A DNA stretch of 64,000 nt from G963663775 sp963664255 (lineage in GTDB: Bacteria > Bacillota > Clostridia > Oscillospirales > Butyricicoccaceae), in assembly GCA_963664255.1 (NCBI GenBank), contig OY760938.1, positions 806,001 to 870,000 on the forward strand, given 5' to 3'. The notes below the pieces were generated by a model. It had not been told where the DNA came from and searched no databases. It saw only the letters and a program-made list of their open reading frames with translations. The position numbers were made by a program, and so were the translations under genes. Shown one piece after another: positions 9,055 through 17,662 of the stretch (position 1 is the first letter of the stretch; each line of letters opens with the position of its first letter).

Positions 9055-9435
9055 ATGCTCCATATCGATTATCGCGACAGCCGCCCTATTTATGAACAGA
9101 TTGTGGATGGTTTCACCAGACTTGCCATCTCCGCTGTCCTCACACCGGACACACAGCTGCCCAGCGTGCGCCAACTCGCCATTGAGCTTTCCATCAACCC
9201 TAACACGATACAGCGTGCCTATACCGAGTTGGAAAAACGTGGTGTCACATACTCCATCAAAGGGCGCGGCAGCTTTATTTCTGCCGACTGCGACACACTG
9301 CGGCAAACACGGCTTGCCGAGCTGCAAGCCGACATTACAAGCCTCGCGCATGAGGCGCGGCAGCTTGGAGCAACTGACACGATGCTGCTGCATTGGATGC
9401 AAGTGCAGCACACCAAAGAGGGGGGACAACCATGA
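9055..9435 (+). CDS. GntR-family transcriptional regulator (YtrA-like)
   Basis: 126 residues. The N-terminal winged helix-turn-helix (DYRDSRPIYEQIVDGF, QLPSVRQLAIELSINPNTIQRAYTELEKRGV) is followed by only a short helical tail, which is the YtrA subfamily layout. The start at 9055 is fixed by GGAGGGG 4-10 bases upstream; the open frame further upstream overlaps the promoter and is not coding. Its stop overlaps the start of the ATPase gene (ATGA), implying translational coupling. It probably represses its own operon through the palindrome at 8990-9020, as YtrA regulators do for ABC exporters induced by cell-wall stress. Confidence 0.93.
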   Translation: MLHIDYRDSRPIYEQIVDGFTRLAISAVLTPDTQLPSVRQLAIELSINPNTIQRAYTELEKRGVTYSIKGRGSFISADCDTLRQTRLAELQADITSLAHEARQLGATDTMLLHWMQVQHTKEGGQP

Positions 9436-10331
9436 TTCAAGCAAAAAATATCACCAAAAGCTTTGACGGCCTGCAGGCAGTCAGCCACATCGATGCCTAT
9501 ATTCGAGAAGGCGCGGTTTTCGGCTTGATTGGCTCCAACGGTGCCGGAAAAAGCACATTCCTGCGTATGCTTGCCGGTATTCTGAAGCCAGACGAGGGTA
9601 CGATTACCGTGGACGGCGAAAATGTATTTGAAAATCTTGCCGTCAAATCCCGCTGCTTCTACATCTCCGACGAGCAATATTTTTTTCCGAACATCACACC
9701 GGACGAGATGAAACGCTACTATCAAAATTTATATCCCAAGTTTGACAACCAACGCTATCAAAAGCTGCTAAACGGCTTTGGTCTGCAAGGTTCTCGCAAA
9801 ATCCGCACCTTTTCTAAAGGCATGAAAAAGCAGATTTCTGTAATTTTCGGCATCTGCGCAGGAGTAGATTATCTATTCTGTGACGAAACCTTTGATGGGC
9901 TTGACCCTGTGGTGCGGCAGGCTGTGAAGGGTCTGTTCGCTGCCGATGTGATGGAGCGCGGTATGACGCCCATCATCGCTTCGCACAACCTGCGCGAGCT
10001 GGAGGACATCTGTGACCACGTGGGTCTTCTCCATCGTGGCGGCATTCTGCTGTCTCGGGATTTGGATGATATGAAGCTGGGCATTCACAAACTGCAATGC
10101 GTCTTTTCGGCTGATTTTTACCCATCGATGCTGCCAGATTTGGAGATTCTCCATGCAGAACAGCGTGGTTCGCTTTGGACCATCACCCTGCGCGGCACAC
10201 GAGAAGCCGTGCAGGACCGCATTGCGGCATTGCAGCCCACCTTCTTCGAGCTGTTGCCATTGTCGCTTGAAGAAATTTTTATCAGTGAAACGGAGGTTGC
10301 AGGCTATGACATTAAAAAACTCATTCTTTAA
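9432..10331 (+). CDS. ABC transporter ATP-binding protein
   Basis: 299 residues. Walker A is GSNGAGKST (34-42) and Walker B is YLFCDETFDGLDP. The signature is FSKGMKKQ rather than LSGGQ, as in drug/peptide exporters of the BcrA/YtrB group. The H-loop is ASHNLRELEDICDH. It starts inside the gntR stop codon (ATGA overlap) and its 3' end overlaps the permease by 26 bases, so the three genes form one tightly coupled operon. It powers the permease encoded next; the substrate is unknown, with antimicrobial peptide defence or lipid handling most likely. Confidence 0.93.
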   Translation: MIQAKNITKSFDGLQAVSHIDAYIREGAVFGLIGSNGAGKSTFLRMLAGILKPDEGTITVDGENVFENLAVKSRCFYISDEQYFFPNITPDEMKRYYQNLYPKFDNQRYQKLLNGFGLQGSRKIRTFSKGMKKQISVIFGICAGVDYLFCDETFDGLDPVVRQAVKGLFAADVMERGMTPIIASHNLRELEDICDHVGLLHRGGILLSRDLDDMKLGIHKLQCVFSADFYPSMLPDLEILHAEQRGSLWTITLRGTREAVQDRIAALQPTFFELLPLSLEEIFISETEVAGYDIKKLIL

Positions 10332-12435
10332 TTTGGGGTTACTGCGCGAAGGACTGCGCCGCAATCTTTGGGCCGTTGCGCTAACGCTGCTCGCCCTGTT
10401 TTGTGCGCTCGTTTTGCCCGTCACCATGACCATTCAAAACGCCGCGCAGCAGCTTTCGCAGGGCGCAGATGCATGGTATGTCCAAAACGATACCCTGACA
10501 ACGCTGCAAGCCTATTTTAATATTGACAACGCATTTTTAAAAATCATGATGACGATGTTGGCGATTGTCTGCGGCACCTCGCTCTTTTCCTATCTGCATT
10601 CCCGCCAGCAAATTGATTTTCACCACAGCCTGCCCATTCGCCGCGAAACCATTTTCTGCACCAATTATGTCCTGGGGCTGGTCATTGTCCTGCCGATTTA
10701 TCTGGTGATGGTGGCGATTGCTGCCACCATTGCTTCGGTCAGCGGCTACAGCACCGCTCTGGGCGCAATCCACCTGTGTATGGCAACGGATATTGTGTTT
10801 TTCATCGCCATTTACACCATTTCGGTGCTGTGCACGATTTTATGCGGCAACCGCATCATCACCCTGCTGCTGCTGCTTTGGGCGATGTTTTCCATTCCCT
10901 CTGCCATTGCACTGTTTTCCGGTCTGTGCAGTGCCTTTTTCCAGACCTACAACGAACCCAGCCCCTTGACCTACGCCCTCATGTCACGCACCTCCCCCAT
11001 TGTCCAATATTTTTCTGTTGTAACCGACAACCAGGACCATGGATATAGCTTTACCACGGACACCAGCACCTCGCTGTCGACATTGCTGCTTGGCTATCTC
11101 ATCGCCACGGCGTTGCTGCTTTTGCTCAGTTTTGTGTTATTCAAGCATCGCAAAAGCGAACGCGCAGGCAGTGCCATCGCCTTCTATGGCTTCAAAGTGC
11201 CGCTAAAACTGTGGTGTGTCACCCTCATGGCAGTGGGCATCGGTTTGATGTTCCATGAAATCTGTGATACCACTGGCTTCTTCTGGTTGTATTTTGGATT
11301 GGCATTCGGCGGTGTCTTAACGCATTTCCTCATGGAAATTATTTATGCGTTTGATTTCAAGGCCATTTTCTCGCATATGAAAACATTGGTTATTTATGCC
11401 GCCCTGTTTGCTGCTTTCCTCTTTGGGATGCAGTCTGACCTCACCTCGTTTGACCGCTATCTGCCCGCAATCGAGGACTTATCCGGTGTGCGTTTTTCTA
11501 TCAGCAACGACCAGTTTTACACTGTTGATAACTGGGAGGAGCGCAATCTGCAAAACACCGACAATATGCAGACGATTTTGCAGCTGGCTTCCTATGGCAT
11601 TGCGCACAATGACAAGGACGGGGCAGCCGATGCATCCGATAGCCGCCACTGGATGTATCTCACCGTAACCTATCTAAAATCCAACGGGATGCAGGCAAGC
11701 CGTCAATACAACTTCCCTTATACCGAAAACGACGGTGTGGATACCTTGTTGGAGGATGTCATTTTTTCACAGGAATATATCACAAAATGCACGCCCGCGT
11801 ATACGTATACACTGACCGGCAATGACGTGCTCAAAGTGCACACGGACGTCAGCTTGGATGACGATGCTGCCGTTACCGCAAATCCGCAGGAGGTCAGCAG
11901 CATCATCGCCGCTTTGCGGAAGGATTCGCTGACGCTCACGCCGCAGCAAGCCAAAAACGAATCCCCCGTTTTGTGCTTGGAGCTTGCCTCCTATGACCCT
12001 GCGGATATGTCGAACCAGCACGCCATTCGAGATTATAACTTCATCAACTACAGCGATTATATGCCGGTTTATGCGTCTTACACAGATACCTTGCAGCTTT
12101 TGGAGGAAACGCTTTCTGTGACCGCAACGAAAATGGAGGCTTCCGATGTGGCATCTGTTTCGTTGTCGTTATATGACAACAGGGAAGACTCCTATAGTGC
12201 CACGGTCACCGATGCGGCGGACATTGCCGCCCTCCTGCAATATGGCAACACGGATATGCTGTCCCGCAACACGGTGAGCTATTTGCAAACCACGACCGAT
12301 ATGACCCTCCATGACACTTCGTATCAATACGATGTGCTGCTGAATTTGCACACAGGCGCTTCTTGTTATTTGTATTACACGCAAGACCATGTCCCCACTG
12401 CAATTTTCCAGAAATATTTTCCCGAAGCAGCATAA
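10306..12435 (+). CDS. ABC transporter permease, large
   Basis: 709 residues. A hydrophobic N-terminal half with about six to eight membrane segments (VALTLLALFCALVLPV, IMMTMLAIVCGTSLFSYL and others) includes HSLPIRRETIF, a motif common in ABC-2 type permeases of bacitracin/YtrC-like systems. The C-terminal ~300 residues form a long soluble, probably extracytoplasmic region after a further hydrophobic segment near 360. The start at 10306 lies inside the ATPase gene. Longer frames beginning upstream only reuse ATPase sequence. The large extracytoplasmic domain may bind the ligand. Confidence 0.88.
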   Translation: MTLKNSFFNLGLLREGLRRNLWAVALTLLALFCALVLPVTMTIQNAAQQLSQGADAWYVQNDTLTTLQAYFNIDNAFLKIMMTMLAIVCGTSLFSYLHSRQQIDFHHSLPIRRETIFCTNYVLGLVIVLPIYLVMVAIAATIASVSGYSTALGAIHLCMATDIVFFIAIYTISVLCTILCGNRIITLLLLLWAMFSIPSAIALFSGLCSAFFQTYNEPSPLTYALMSRTSPIVQYFSVVTDNQDHGYSFTTDTSTSLSTLLLGYLIATALLLLLSFVLFKHRKSERAGSAIAFYGFKVPLKLWCVTLMAVGIGLMFHEICDTTGFFWLYFGLAFGGVLTHFLMEIIYAFDFKAIFSHMKTLVIYAALFAAFLFGMQSDLTSFDRYLPAIEDLSGVRFSISNDQFYTVDNWEERNLQNTDNMQTILQLASYGIAHNDKDGAADASDSRHWMYLTVTYLKSNGMQASRQYNFPYTENDGVDTLLEDVIFSQEYITKCTPAYTYTLTGNDVLKVHTDVSLDDDAAVTANPQEVSSIIAALRKDSLTLTPQQAKNESPVLCLELASYDPADMSNQHAIRDYNFINYSDYMPVYASYTDTLQLLEETLSVTATKMEASDVASVSLSLYDNREDSYSATVTDAADIAALLQYGNTDMLSRNTVSYLQTTTDMTLHDTSYQYDVLLNLHTGASCYLYYTQDHVPTAIFQKYFPEAA

Positions 12436-12447
12436 GCCTCTGCGCCT

Positions 12448-12488
12448 CCCCACAGACGACTTCTCCTGTCTGTGGGGGGGCTTTTGTT
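12448..12488 (+). terminator. Terminator of the GntR/ABC operon
   Basis: CCCCACAGAC (12448-12457) pairs with GTCTGTGGGG (12468-12477), followed by GGG and then CTTTTGTTCT. The stem is strong and the U-tract moderate. Confidence 0.85.
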
Positions 12489-12514
12489 CTATGTGCCCCA
12501 TCTTTGACAATCTC

Positions 12515-12569
12515 TTGACAAACACGCCAAAAAGGCATACAATAAAAGAAATTGTTACCTTATGATAAC
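12515..12569 (+). promoter_or_regulatory. Promoter of the DtxR/MntR-type regulator gene
   Basis: TTGACA (12515-12520) and TACAAT (12538-12543) are 17 bases apart. Just downstream, GTTA and TAAC are arranged symmetrically around 8 bases (12554-12569), a possible but weak operator. Confidence 0.65.
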
Positions 12570-12635
12570 CCCACTGTAGCGTACGCTGTTCCAGCGGCTG
12601 CGATTCCGAAATACACCCCCAAAGGAGGCACGTGC

Positions 12636-13037
12636 ATGAAACAACTGCGAGAATCCGGTGAAAACTATTTGGAAGTGATTTTGGCGATTGAGCAGGAGCG
12701 CGGCACGGTGCGCTCGGTTGAAATCGCCCGTCGCATCGGGGTTTCGCGCGCCAGTGTCAGCAAAGCTCTGGGCGTGCTGCGGGAAGCCGGTCTGGTGGAG
12801 CCTGCCTATTACGGCGAGGTGGTGCTCACCGATTCCGGGCGTGCGCACGCCAAGCGCGTGCGGGCGCGGCATGATTTGCTGCTGCAGTTTCTGCGCGATG
12901 GGCTTGGTGTGGAATCTGCTGTTGCAGAATGTGATGCCTGCCGCATAGAGCATATCGTCAGTGAGGTTTTGCTCTCACAGATGCAGGAGTGGATGGCCGA
13001 TAAATACCGCGAAATCAAGGCGTCTGCCACGAGATAG
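12636..13037 (+). CDS. Metal-dependent DtxR/MntR-family repressor
   Basis: 133 residues with an N-terminal winged helix (GENYLEVILAIEQERGTVRSVEIARRIGVSRASVSKAL, where the second helix binds DNA) and a dimerisation/metal-binding region ending in CDACRIEHIVSEVL, the usual DtxR metal motif. It lacks a C-terminal SH3-like domain, as in MntR. It should sense Mn(II) or Fe(II) and repress transporters elsewhere; no transporter is adjacent. The start at 12636 is supported by AAAGGAGG 8 bases upstream. It is followed closely by a HAD phosphatase, probably on the same transcript. Confidence 0.9.
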   Translation: MKQLRESGENYLEVILAIEQERGTVRSVEIARRIGVSRASVSKALGVLREAGLVEPAYYGEVVLTDSGRAHAKRVRARHDLLLQFLRDGLGVESAVAECDACRIEHIVSEVLLSQMQEWMADKYREIKASATR

Positions 13038-13052
13038 AAAAGAGGATGTAGC

Positions 13053-13853
13053 ATGATAAAATTGGTTGCCGCAGATATGGACGGTACCCTGCTGAACAGC
13101 CGCCACCAGCTTTCTGCGCGTTTGCCGCAGGTGATACAGGCACTGCACGCGCAGGGCACCCGCTTTGTGGTTGCCAGCGGTCGGCAGTATTATAACTTGC
13201 TTGCGTTTTTCCCCAATATGGAGCACGAAATCCTATTCCTTGCCGAAAATGGCGGGATGATTTTTGATGGAAGCAAGCTGCTGTACAGCTTTTCGATTCC
13301 CACACAAGACCTATCTGCACCCCTTGCGCAGGTGCGCCAAATCCCAGGGGCACACATCATCCTGTGCGGCACACAGTCCGCTTATACCGACTGCGCTGAC
13401 GATTCCATTTTTCTGGAACACGCGCGGCGATATTATGCACGTTTGCAGCTTGTGCCCGACCTGCTCGCCGCCGCACAGCAGGACCGCATCTGTAAGCTGG
13501 CCATTTTTTTGCATCATGCCGCGGAATCCATCCTTTATCCATCCCTGCAACGTCACAGCACACACTTCACGAATGTCCTGTCTGGTGACTGTTGGGTCGA
13601 TATTATGGACCCTGCCGTCAACAAAGGCACTGCCATGCGCTTTTTGCAGCAGCATTTGTCACTTGCTCCAGAGGAATGCATGGCATTTGGCGACTATCCG
13701 AATGACACGGAAATGATGCAGGCTGTGGCACATTCGTATGCCATGGCAAATGCCCACCCGCAGCTTGCCGCAGTTTGTCGGTTTCGTGCGCCGTCCAACG
13801 ATGAGGATGGGGTTGTGCAAACTTTACTCGAAAAATTCCACATAACCCGTTGA
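13053..13853 (+). CDS. Cof-type HAD-superfamily hydrolase
   Basis: 266 residues. HAD motif I is AADMDGTLL (residues 6-14) with nucleophile Asp8 and acid/base Asp10. Motif IV is FGDYPNDTEMM near residue 211, and a C2B cap lies between. Cof-like enzymes dephosphorylate sugar phosphates, FMN or pyrophosphoryl cofactors; the substrate here is unknown. It begins 15 bases after the DtxR-family gene. Its stop codon overlaps the -35 box of the folT promoter. Confidence 0.9.
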   Translation: MIKLVAADMDGTLLNSRHQLSARLPQVIQALHAQGTRFVVASGRQYYNLLAFFPNMEHEILFLAENGGMIFDGSKLLYSFSIPTQDLSAPLAQVRQIPGAHIILCGTQSAYTDCADDSIFLEHARRYYARLQLVPDLLAAAQQDRICKLAIFLHHAAESILYPSLQRHSTHFTNVLSGDCWVDIMDPAVNKGTAMRFLQQHLSLAPEECMAFGDYPNDTEMMQAVAHSYAMANAHPQLAAVCRFRAPSNDEDGVVQTLLEKFHITR

Positions 13854-13878
13854 CAAGTACACCCGCTTGCTCTATAAT
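13850..13878 (+). promoter_or_regulatory. Consensus promoter for the THF-riboswitch/folT transcript
   Basis: A perfect TTGACA (13850-13855) and a perfect TATAAT (13873-13878) have 17-base spacing. The -35 overlaps the TGA stop of the preceding gene. Confidence 0.9.
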
Positions 13879-13888
13879 TTTGTAACAA

Positions 13889-13992
13889 AGCAGAGTAGAT
13901 TTCTGTGCGTCAAGTGCCGTCGGAACAGGGAGTTGTCCGATGGACGAAAGGGAGTTTTTCTCCCTGCGGTACAGAGGTCGCATCCCGCTGCC
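13889..13992 (+). ncRNA. Tetrahydrofolate (THF) riboswitch
   Basis: The leader contains the conserved THF-aptamer landmarks in order: GAGTAGA near the 5' end, GCGTCAAGTG, GGGAGTTGTCC, a CGAA loop segment, GCGGTACA, and a closing GCATCCCGCTGC that pairs back to the 5' side. It lies between a strong promoter and folT, the commonest THF-riboswitch target in Firmicutes. There is no clear terminator before the ATG, so control may act on translation: TGGAGG is at 14045-14050. Tetrahydrofolate binding should lower folate uptake. Confidence 0.88.
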
Positions 13993-14060
13993 CATATTTT
14001 GAGGCATACACCTCATTATTTGTGGCAATGTGGCAACAAATTTATGGAGGTGCTTTTTTT

Positions 14061-14624
14061 ATGCACAAAATTACACAATCGTTCCTTTCCTCCCTGCACG
14101 AGCTCAAGAGCGTACGCTGTTTGGCACTCACCGCGCTATTCATCGCCTTGAGCGTCACACTGGATTTGCTCAACATCCGTATCTGGATTACGCCCGAGCT
14201 GCGCATCACGTTCAACTTCGTGCTCAGTGCATCCATCGGCATGCTGTTTGGACCTGTTGTGGCGATGATGGCAGGCTTTTGCACCGATGTCATCGGCTAT
14301 TTGGCAAATCCCGCAGGCGGCGGCTTTTTCTTCGGCTTCACCATCACTGCCATGCTGACCGGCCTGCTGTACGGACTGTTTTTCTATAAGTGCCACATCA
14401 GCAAGCTGCGCCTTATTCTTGCTAAAGCGGCGGAAAGCATCCTGTGCACGATGGGGCTCAACACCATTTGGCTGTCCATGATGAGCGGCAAGGCTGTTTT
14501 TGTACTGTTGCCCTTGCGTGCGCTAAAATCGGTCATTTTGTTCCCTCTCGAGGTCGTTTTGTTATATCTTGTCACCACCATTGTGCTGCGTATTTACCAA
14601 CGAACTTCCCAGCTGAATCACTGA
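14061..14624 (+). CDS. folT: Folate ECF transporter S component
   Basis: 187 residues with about five to six membrane segments. LALTALFIALSVTLDLLNI, FVLSASIGMLFGPVVAMMAGFCTDVIGYL and the NPAGGGFFFGFT loop match the FolT folate-binding component of energy-coupling factor transporters. It uses an EcfA/A'/T module not encoded in this window. The THF riboswitch just upstream independently supports the substrate. The start at 14061 has TGGAGG 11 bases before it. A terminator follows. Confidence 0.93.
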   Translation: MHKITQSFLSSLHELKSVRCLALTALFIALSVTLDLLNIRIWITPELRITFNFVLSASIGMLFGPVVAMMAGFCTDVIGYLANPAGGGFFFGFTITAMLTGLLYGLFFYKCHISKLRLILAKAAESILCTMGLNTIWLSMMSGKAVFVLLPLRALKSVILFPLEVVLLYLVTTIVLRIYQRTSQLNH

Positions 14625-14644
14625 CGGCGTTCCTTATCCAAAAA

Positions 14645-14676
14645 GACATCTACCCAATCGGTAGATGTCTTTTTTT
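14645..14676 (+). terminator. folT terminator
   Basis: A perfect 10-bp stem GACATCTACC/GGTAGATGTC with a 5-base loop is followed by seven T. A preceding run of A makes it weakly bidirectional towards csoR. Confidence 0.93.
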
Positions 14677-14679
14677 ACC

Positions 14680-14952
14680 TTATGAACCGCACTTATCGAC
14701 CAAATCCAGAATTTCTTCCAGCTTCTTTTCCCGCGTTGCGGCATCTCCGCTTTGAAAAGCCTCCTGCACGCATCCATCCAGATGTGCCTTCAGCACCTCT
14801 CTGCGCGCCCGATGCAGCACGGATTCTGCGGCGGCAAGCTGATTGGCAATGTCGATGCAATATCGCTCCTCGTCAATCATTTTCAGCACACCATCCAGCT
14901 GCCCTCGAGCGGTTTTAATCAGGCGTCCCACTTTTTTCGCGTCTGCTCTCAT
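14680..14952 (-). CDS. csoR: CsoR-family copper-sensing repressor
   Basis: 90 residues, all-helical DUF156 fold. The Cu(I) triad is Cys32 (RYCIDIANQL), His57 and Cys61 (KAHLDGC), the spacing that separates CsoR from nickel and formaldehyde sensors. It lies 15 bases downstream of copA on the same strand, so it is autoregulated with it. The likely operator is the near-palindrome in the copA leader at 17525-17541. Confidence 0.93.
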   Translation of the reverse strand: MRADAKKVGRLIKTARGQLDGVLKMIDEERYCIDIANQLAAAESVLHRARREVLKAHLDGCVQEAFQSGDAATREKKLEEILDLVDKCGS

Positions 14953-14967
14953 ATCTATGCACGCTCC

Positions 14968-15180
14968 TTACGCAATGCCAGTCACCGTGTAGCCCGCTTC
15001 CGCAACCGCATGGGTCAGGCTTTCTTCGGTTACGGTGTCCGCACAAGTCACCACAGCTGTGCCGCTTTCATGGCTCACCTGCGCTTCGGTCACGCCGTCC
15101 AGTGCCAGCAATGCCTTCTGCACGTGTCCGGAGCAATGGGTGCACATCATGCCTTCAATTTTTATGGTTTTCTGCATCAT
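14968..15180 (-). CDS. Possible internally initiated CopZ-like copper chaperone (in frame within copA)
   Basis: An AAGGAG sits 6 bases before an in-frame ATGATG at 15180-15175, exactly at the start of the C-terminal heavy-metal domain. Translation from here would give a 70-residue protein starting MMQKTIKIEGMMCTHC, the size and fold of CopZ. Either this is the relic of a former separate copZ whose upstream copA stop was lost, or both products are made from one mRNA. The latter would recall E. coli copA, which makes a short chaperone by frameshifting. Confidence 0.45.
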   Translation of the reverse strand: MMQKTIKIEGMMCTHCSGHVQKALLALDGVTEAQVSHESGTAVVTCADTVTEESLTHAVAEAGYTVTGIA

Positions 15181-17505
15181 TTTTTCTCCTTCTTGCTGTA
15201 TCGGTTGTATGGTTGTCTGCATCGATGCTTGCGTTTGCGCCATACGGGGCATCGGTTTGAAAAGCCGCAGGCGCAGCGCATTTGTCACCACACAGAACGA
15301 GCTTAGACTCATCGCCGCCGCACCAAACGCAGGACTTAGTTGGAGCGCAAACATGGGATAAAACACGCCAGCGGCAAGCGGTATGCCAATGCAGTTATAG
15401 AAAAACGCCCAAAACAAATTTTGCCGAATATTTCGCAGGGTTTTGCGGCTCAAGCGAATGGCATCCACCGCATCCATCAAATCGCTTTTCATCAGCACCA
15501 CATCTGCCGAGGCTATCGCCACATCGGTTCCTGCACCGATGGCAATACCCACATCCGCACGTGCCAACGCCGGTGCATCATTGATGCCATCCCCAATCAT
15601 AACGACACGCTTGCCCTGCTCCTGCAGCTGCCGCACCACACGCTCTTTGTCCTGCGGCAAAATCTCTGCAATGACTTTGTCGATGCCAATCTGCTTTTGC
15701 ACTGCCTCTGCGGTTTTCTGATGGTCGCCTGTCAGCATAACAACCTCGTGCCCCAGTGCCTGCAAGGTCTGCACCGCTTCGCGGCTGGTTGGCTTAATGA
15801 CATCCGCAATGGCAAGCAGCCCCATGATGGTCTGCGCCTTTGCAAAAAAGAGAGGGGTTTTGCCTGCCTGTGCCAAGGCATCTGCTTCTGTCTGCCACTT
15901 GTCCAGTGCAATACCGTTTTCTTGCATCATGCGTGCATTGCCTGCCACATACACCGTGCCCTGTATCGTGCCTGTGATACCTCTGCCCGCCGTTTCGGTA
16001 AAAGCATCCACCGCTGTGCTGTGTGCCCCCTGCTGCCTCGCATATTGCACCACGGCTTTCGCCAGCGGGTGCTCCGAATGCTCCTCCAAAGACAGCGCAA
16101 TTTGCAAAAAGTCCGGTTCCGAAATCGTTTGTGCTTGGCGCACATCGGTCACAACGGGTTGTCCTTGTGTCACTGTTCCGGTCTTATCGAGCACTACGGT
16201 CTGCACCGCCTGCAAATGCTCCAGTGCTTCTGCTGATTTGAACAGGACACCCATCGATGCACCAATCCCTGTGCCCACCATGATGGCGACCGGTGTCGCC
16301 AGTCCCAAGGCGCACGGGCAGGAAATCACCAGCACCGCAATGCCCGTTGCCAGTGCAAAGGAGAAGCTTTGTCCCAAAAGCAGCCATATGATAACAGATA
16401 ACCCCGCGATTGCCAGCACCGTTGGCACAAACACGCCGCTGATGCGGTCTGCAAGCTTGGCAATCGGTGCTTTGGAAGCACTTGCCTCATCCACCAAACG
16501 GATGATTTGTGCAAGCGTGGTGTCCTGCCCAACTTTTGCGGCACGAAAGCGAAGAAAGCCACTTTGGTTGATGGTTGCGGCATACACGGTGTCCCCAACC
16601 CCTTTTTCCACCGGCATACTCTCTCCCGTCAAGGCACTTTCGTCCAGCACCGTCTGTCCGAAAACAATTTCTCCATCCACCGCAATGCTTTCCCCCGGAC
16701 GCACACAAACAATGTCCCCCACCTGCACCTCTTCGATGGGCACTTGTGTTTCTTTGCCGTTGCGCTCGACCACTGCGGTCTTCGGTGCCAGCTGGAGCAA
16801 TGCTTCCAGCGCCGCACCCGTTTTGCCCTTGGCACGGCTTTCCAGATATTTTCCCACCGTAATCAGGGTTAAAATCATGCCCGCGGACTCAAAATACAAA
16901 TCCGAAACATAGGTATGCACCCGTGCGGCATCTCCATGCCCCAATCCCCAGCTAATTTGATACAGCGCAAAGATGCCATAGACCAGCGCCGCACCCGCGC
17001 CAACTGCAATCAACGAATCCATATTGGGTGCTCTGTGCCACAGGGTTTTGACGCCATTGATAAAAAATGTTCGATTGAGAACGGCAATGGGCAGCGTCAG
17101 CAGCAGCTGCGTCAGCGCAAAGCTCATGGCATTTTCCGTGCCATGCAAAAAGGACGGCAGCGGCAATCCCACCATGTGCCCCATTGAGATGTATAACAGC
17201 AGCACCAAAAAAATAAGCGAACCTGTCAGACGCTGCCGCATCTTTTGTGTTTCCTCCGCTGTGATGTCCTTCGCCGAGGGCTGCGCCTGTGCCGTGCCAC
17301 GAACCGATGCGCCATAGCCTGCATCTGTCACCGCCTTGATGATTTCTGCATCATCGGTGCGTGCGGCATCATAAGATACCGCCATTGTGCCGGCAAGCAG
17401 ATTCACCTGCACCGCGTCCACACCGGAAACCTGCGATACGTTTTTTTCCACGTGCGCCGAACAGGCAGAGCATGTCATATTGGTGACCTGAAATTGCTGC
17501 TTCAT
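14968..17505 (-). CDS. copA: Copper-exporting P1B-type ATPase with C-terminal CopZ-like domain
   Basis: 845 residues. It carries an N-terminal heavy-metal domain with CSAC (12-15), eight membrane helices with the CPC ion motif in VISCPCALGLATP, the phosphorylation site DKTGTVTQG and GDGINDAPALA. After the normal CopA end (VTNALRLRLFKP) a ~22-residue linker leads to a second heavy-metal domain with MMCTHCSGHV, equivalent to a whole CopZ chaperone. It exports Cu(I). The start at 17505 is chosen for GGAGGG 9 bases upstream rather than the ATG at 17526. An in-frame internal start for the last 70 residues is described separately. Confidence 0.95.
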   Translation of the reverse strand: MKQQFQVTNMTCSACSAHVEKNVSQVSGVDAVQVNLLAGTMAVSYDAARTDDAEIIKAVTDAGYGASVRGTAQAQPSAKDITAEETQKMRQRLTGSLIFLVLLLYISMGHMVGLPLPSFLHGTENAMSFALTQLLLTLPIAVLNRTFFINGVKTLWHRAPNMDSLIAVGAGAALVYGIFALYQISWGLGHGDAARVHTYVSDLYFESAGMILTLITVGKYLESRAKGKTGAALEALLQLAPKTAVVERNGKETQVPIEEVQVGDIVCVRPGESIAVDGEIVFGQTVLDESALTGESMPVEKGVGDTVYAATINQSGFLRFRAAKVGQDTTLAQIIRLVDEASASKAPIAKLADRISGVFVPTVLAIAGLSVIIWLLLGQSFSFALATGIAVLVISCPCALGLATPVAIMVGTGIGASMGVLFKSAEALEHLQAVQTVVLDKTGTVTQGQPVVTDVRQAQTISEPDFLQIALSLEEHSEHPLAKAVVQYARQQGAHSTAVDAFTETAGRGITGTIQGTVYVAGNARMMQENGIALDKWQTEADALAQAGKTPLFFAKAQTIMGLLAIADVIKPTSREAVQTLQALGHEVVMLTGDHQKTAEAVQKQIGIDKVIAEILPQDKERVVRQLQEQGKRVVMIGDGINDAPALARADVGIAIGAGTDVAIASADVVLMKSDLMDAVDAIRLSRKTLRNIRQNLFWAFFYNCIGIPLAAGVFYPMFALQLSPAFGAAAMSLSSFCVVTNALRLRLFKPMPRMAQTQASMQTTIQPIQQEGEKMMQKTIKIEGMMCTHCSGHVQKALLALDGVTEAQVSHESGTAVVTCADTVTEESLTHAVAEAGYTVTGIA

Positions 17506-17524
17506 AAGACATCCCTCCATACAC

Positions 17525-17541
17525 ATACCCCGTGGGGGTGT
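17525..17541 (-). promoter_or_regulatory. Likely CsoR operator in the copA leader
   Basis: On the + strand the site reads ATACCCCGTGGGGGTGT, a G-tract inverted repeat of the CsoR type (compare Bacillus copZA sites). It lies between the -10 box and the ribosome site of copA. Confidence 0.65.
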
Positions 17542-17556
17542 TTTTTTCTTGCTTGT

Positions 17557-17585
17557 AGTATAGTCGCGCGCTGCCGTTTTGTCAA
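17557..17585 (-). promoter_or_regulatory. copA-csoR promoter
   Basis: Read on the minus strand, TTGACA (17585-17580) and TATACT (17562-17557) are separated by 17 bases, a near-consensus housekeeping promoter. Confidence 0.88.
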
Positions 17586-17632
17586 GTCCCTTTCACCTCT
17601 TATTTTATACGAACAGACCACTTCCAATACAT

Positions 17633-17662
17633 TTGACAGAGCATCTGCCTTTGCAGTATAAT
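17633..17662 (+). promoter_or_regulatory. Promoter of the Fur-family gene
   Basis: TTGACA (17633-17638) and TATAAT (17657-17662) are 18 bases apart, divergent from the copA promoter. Confidence 0.8.

Noticed and set aside
15340..16912. Large + strand open frames (298 and 371 codons)
   Set aside because: Antisense to copA; compositional shadows of its coding sequence.
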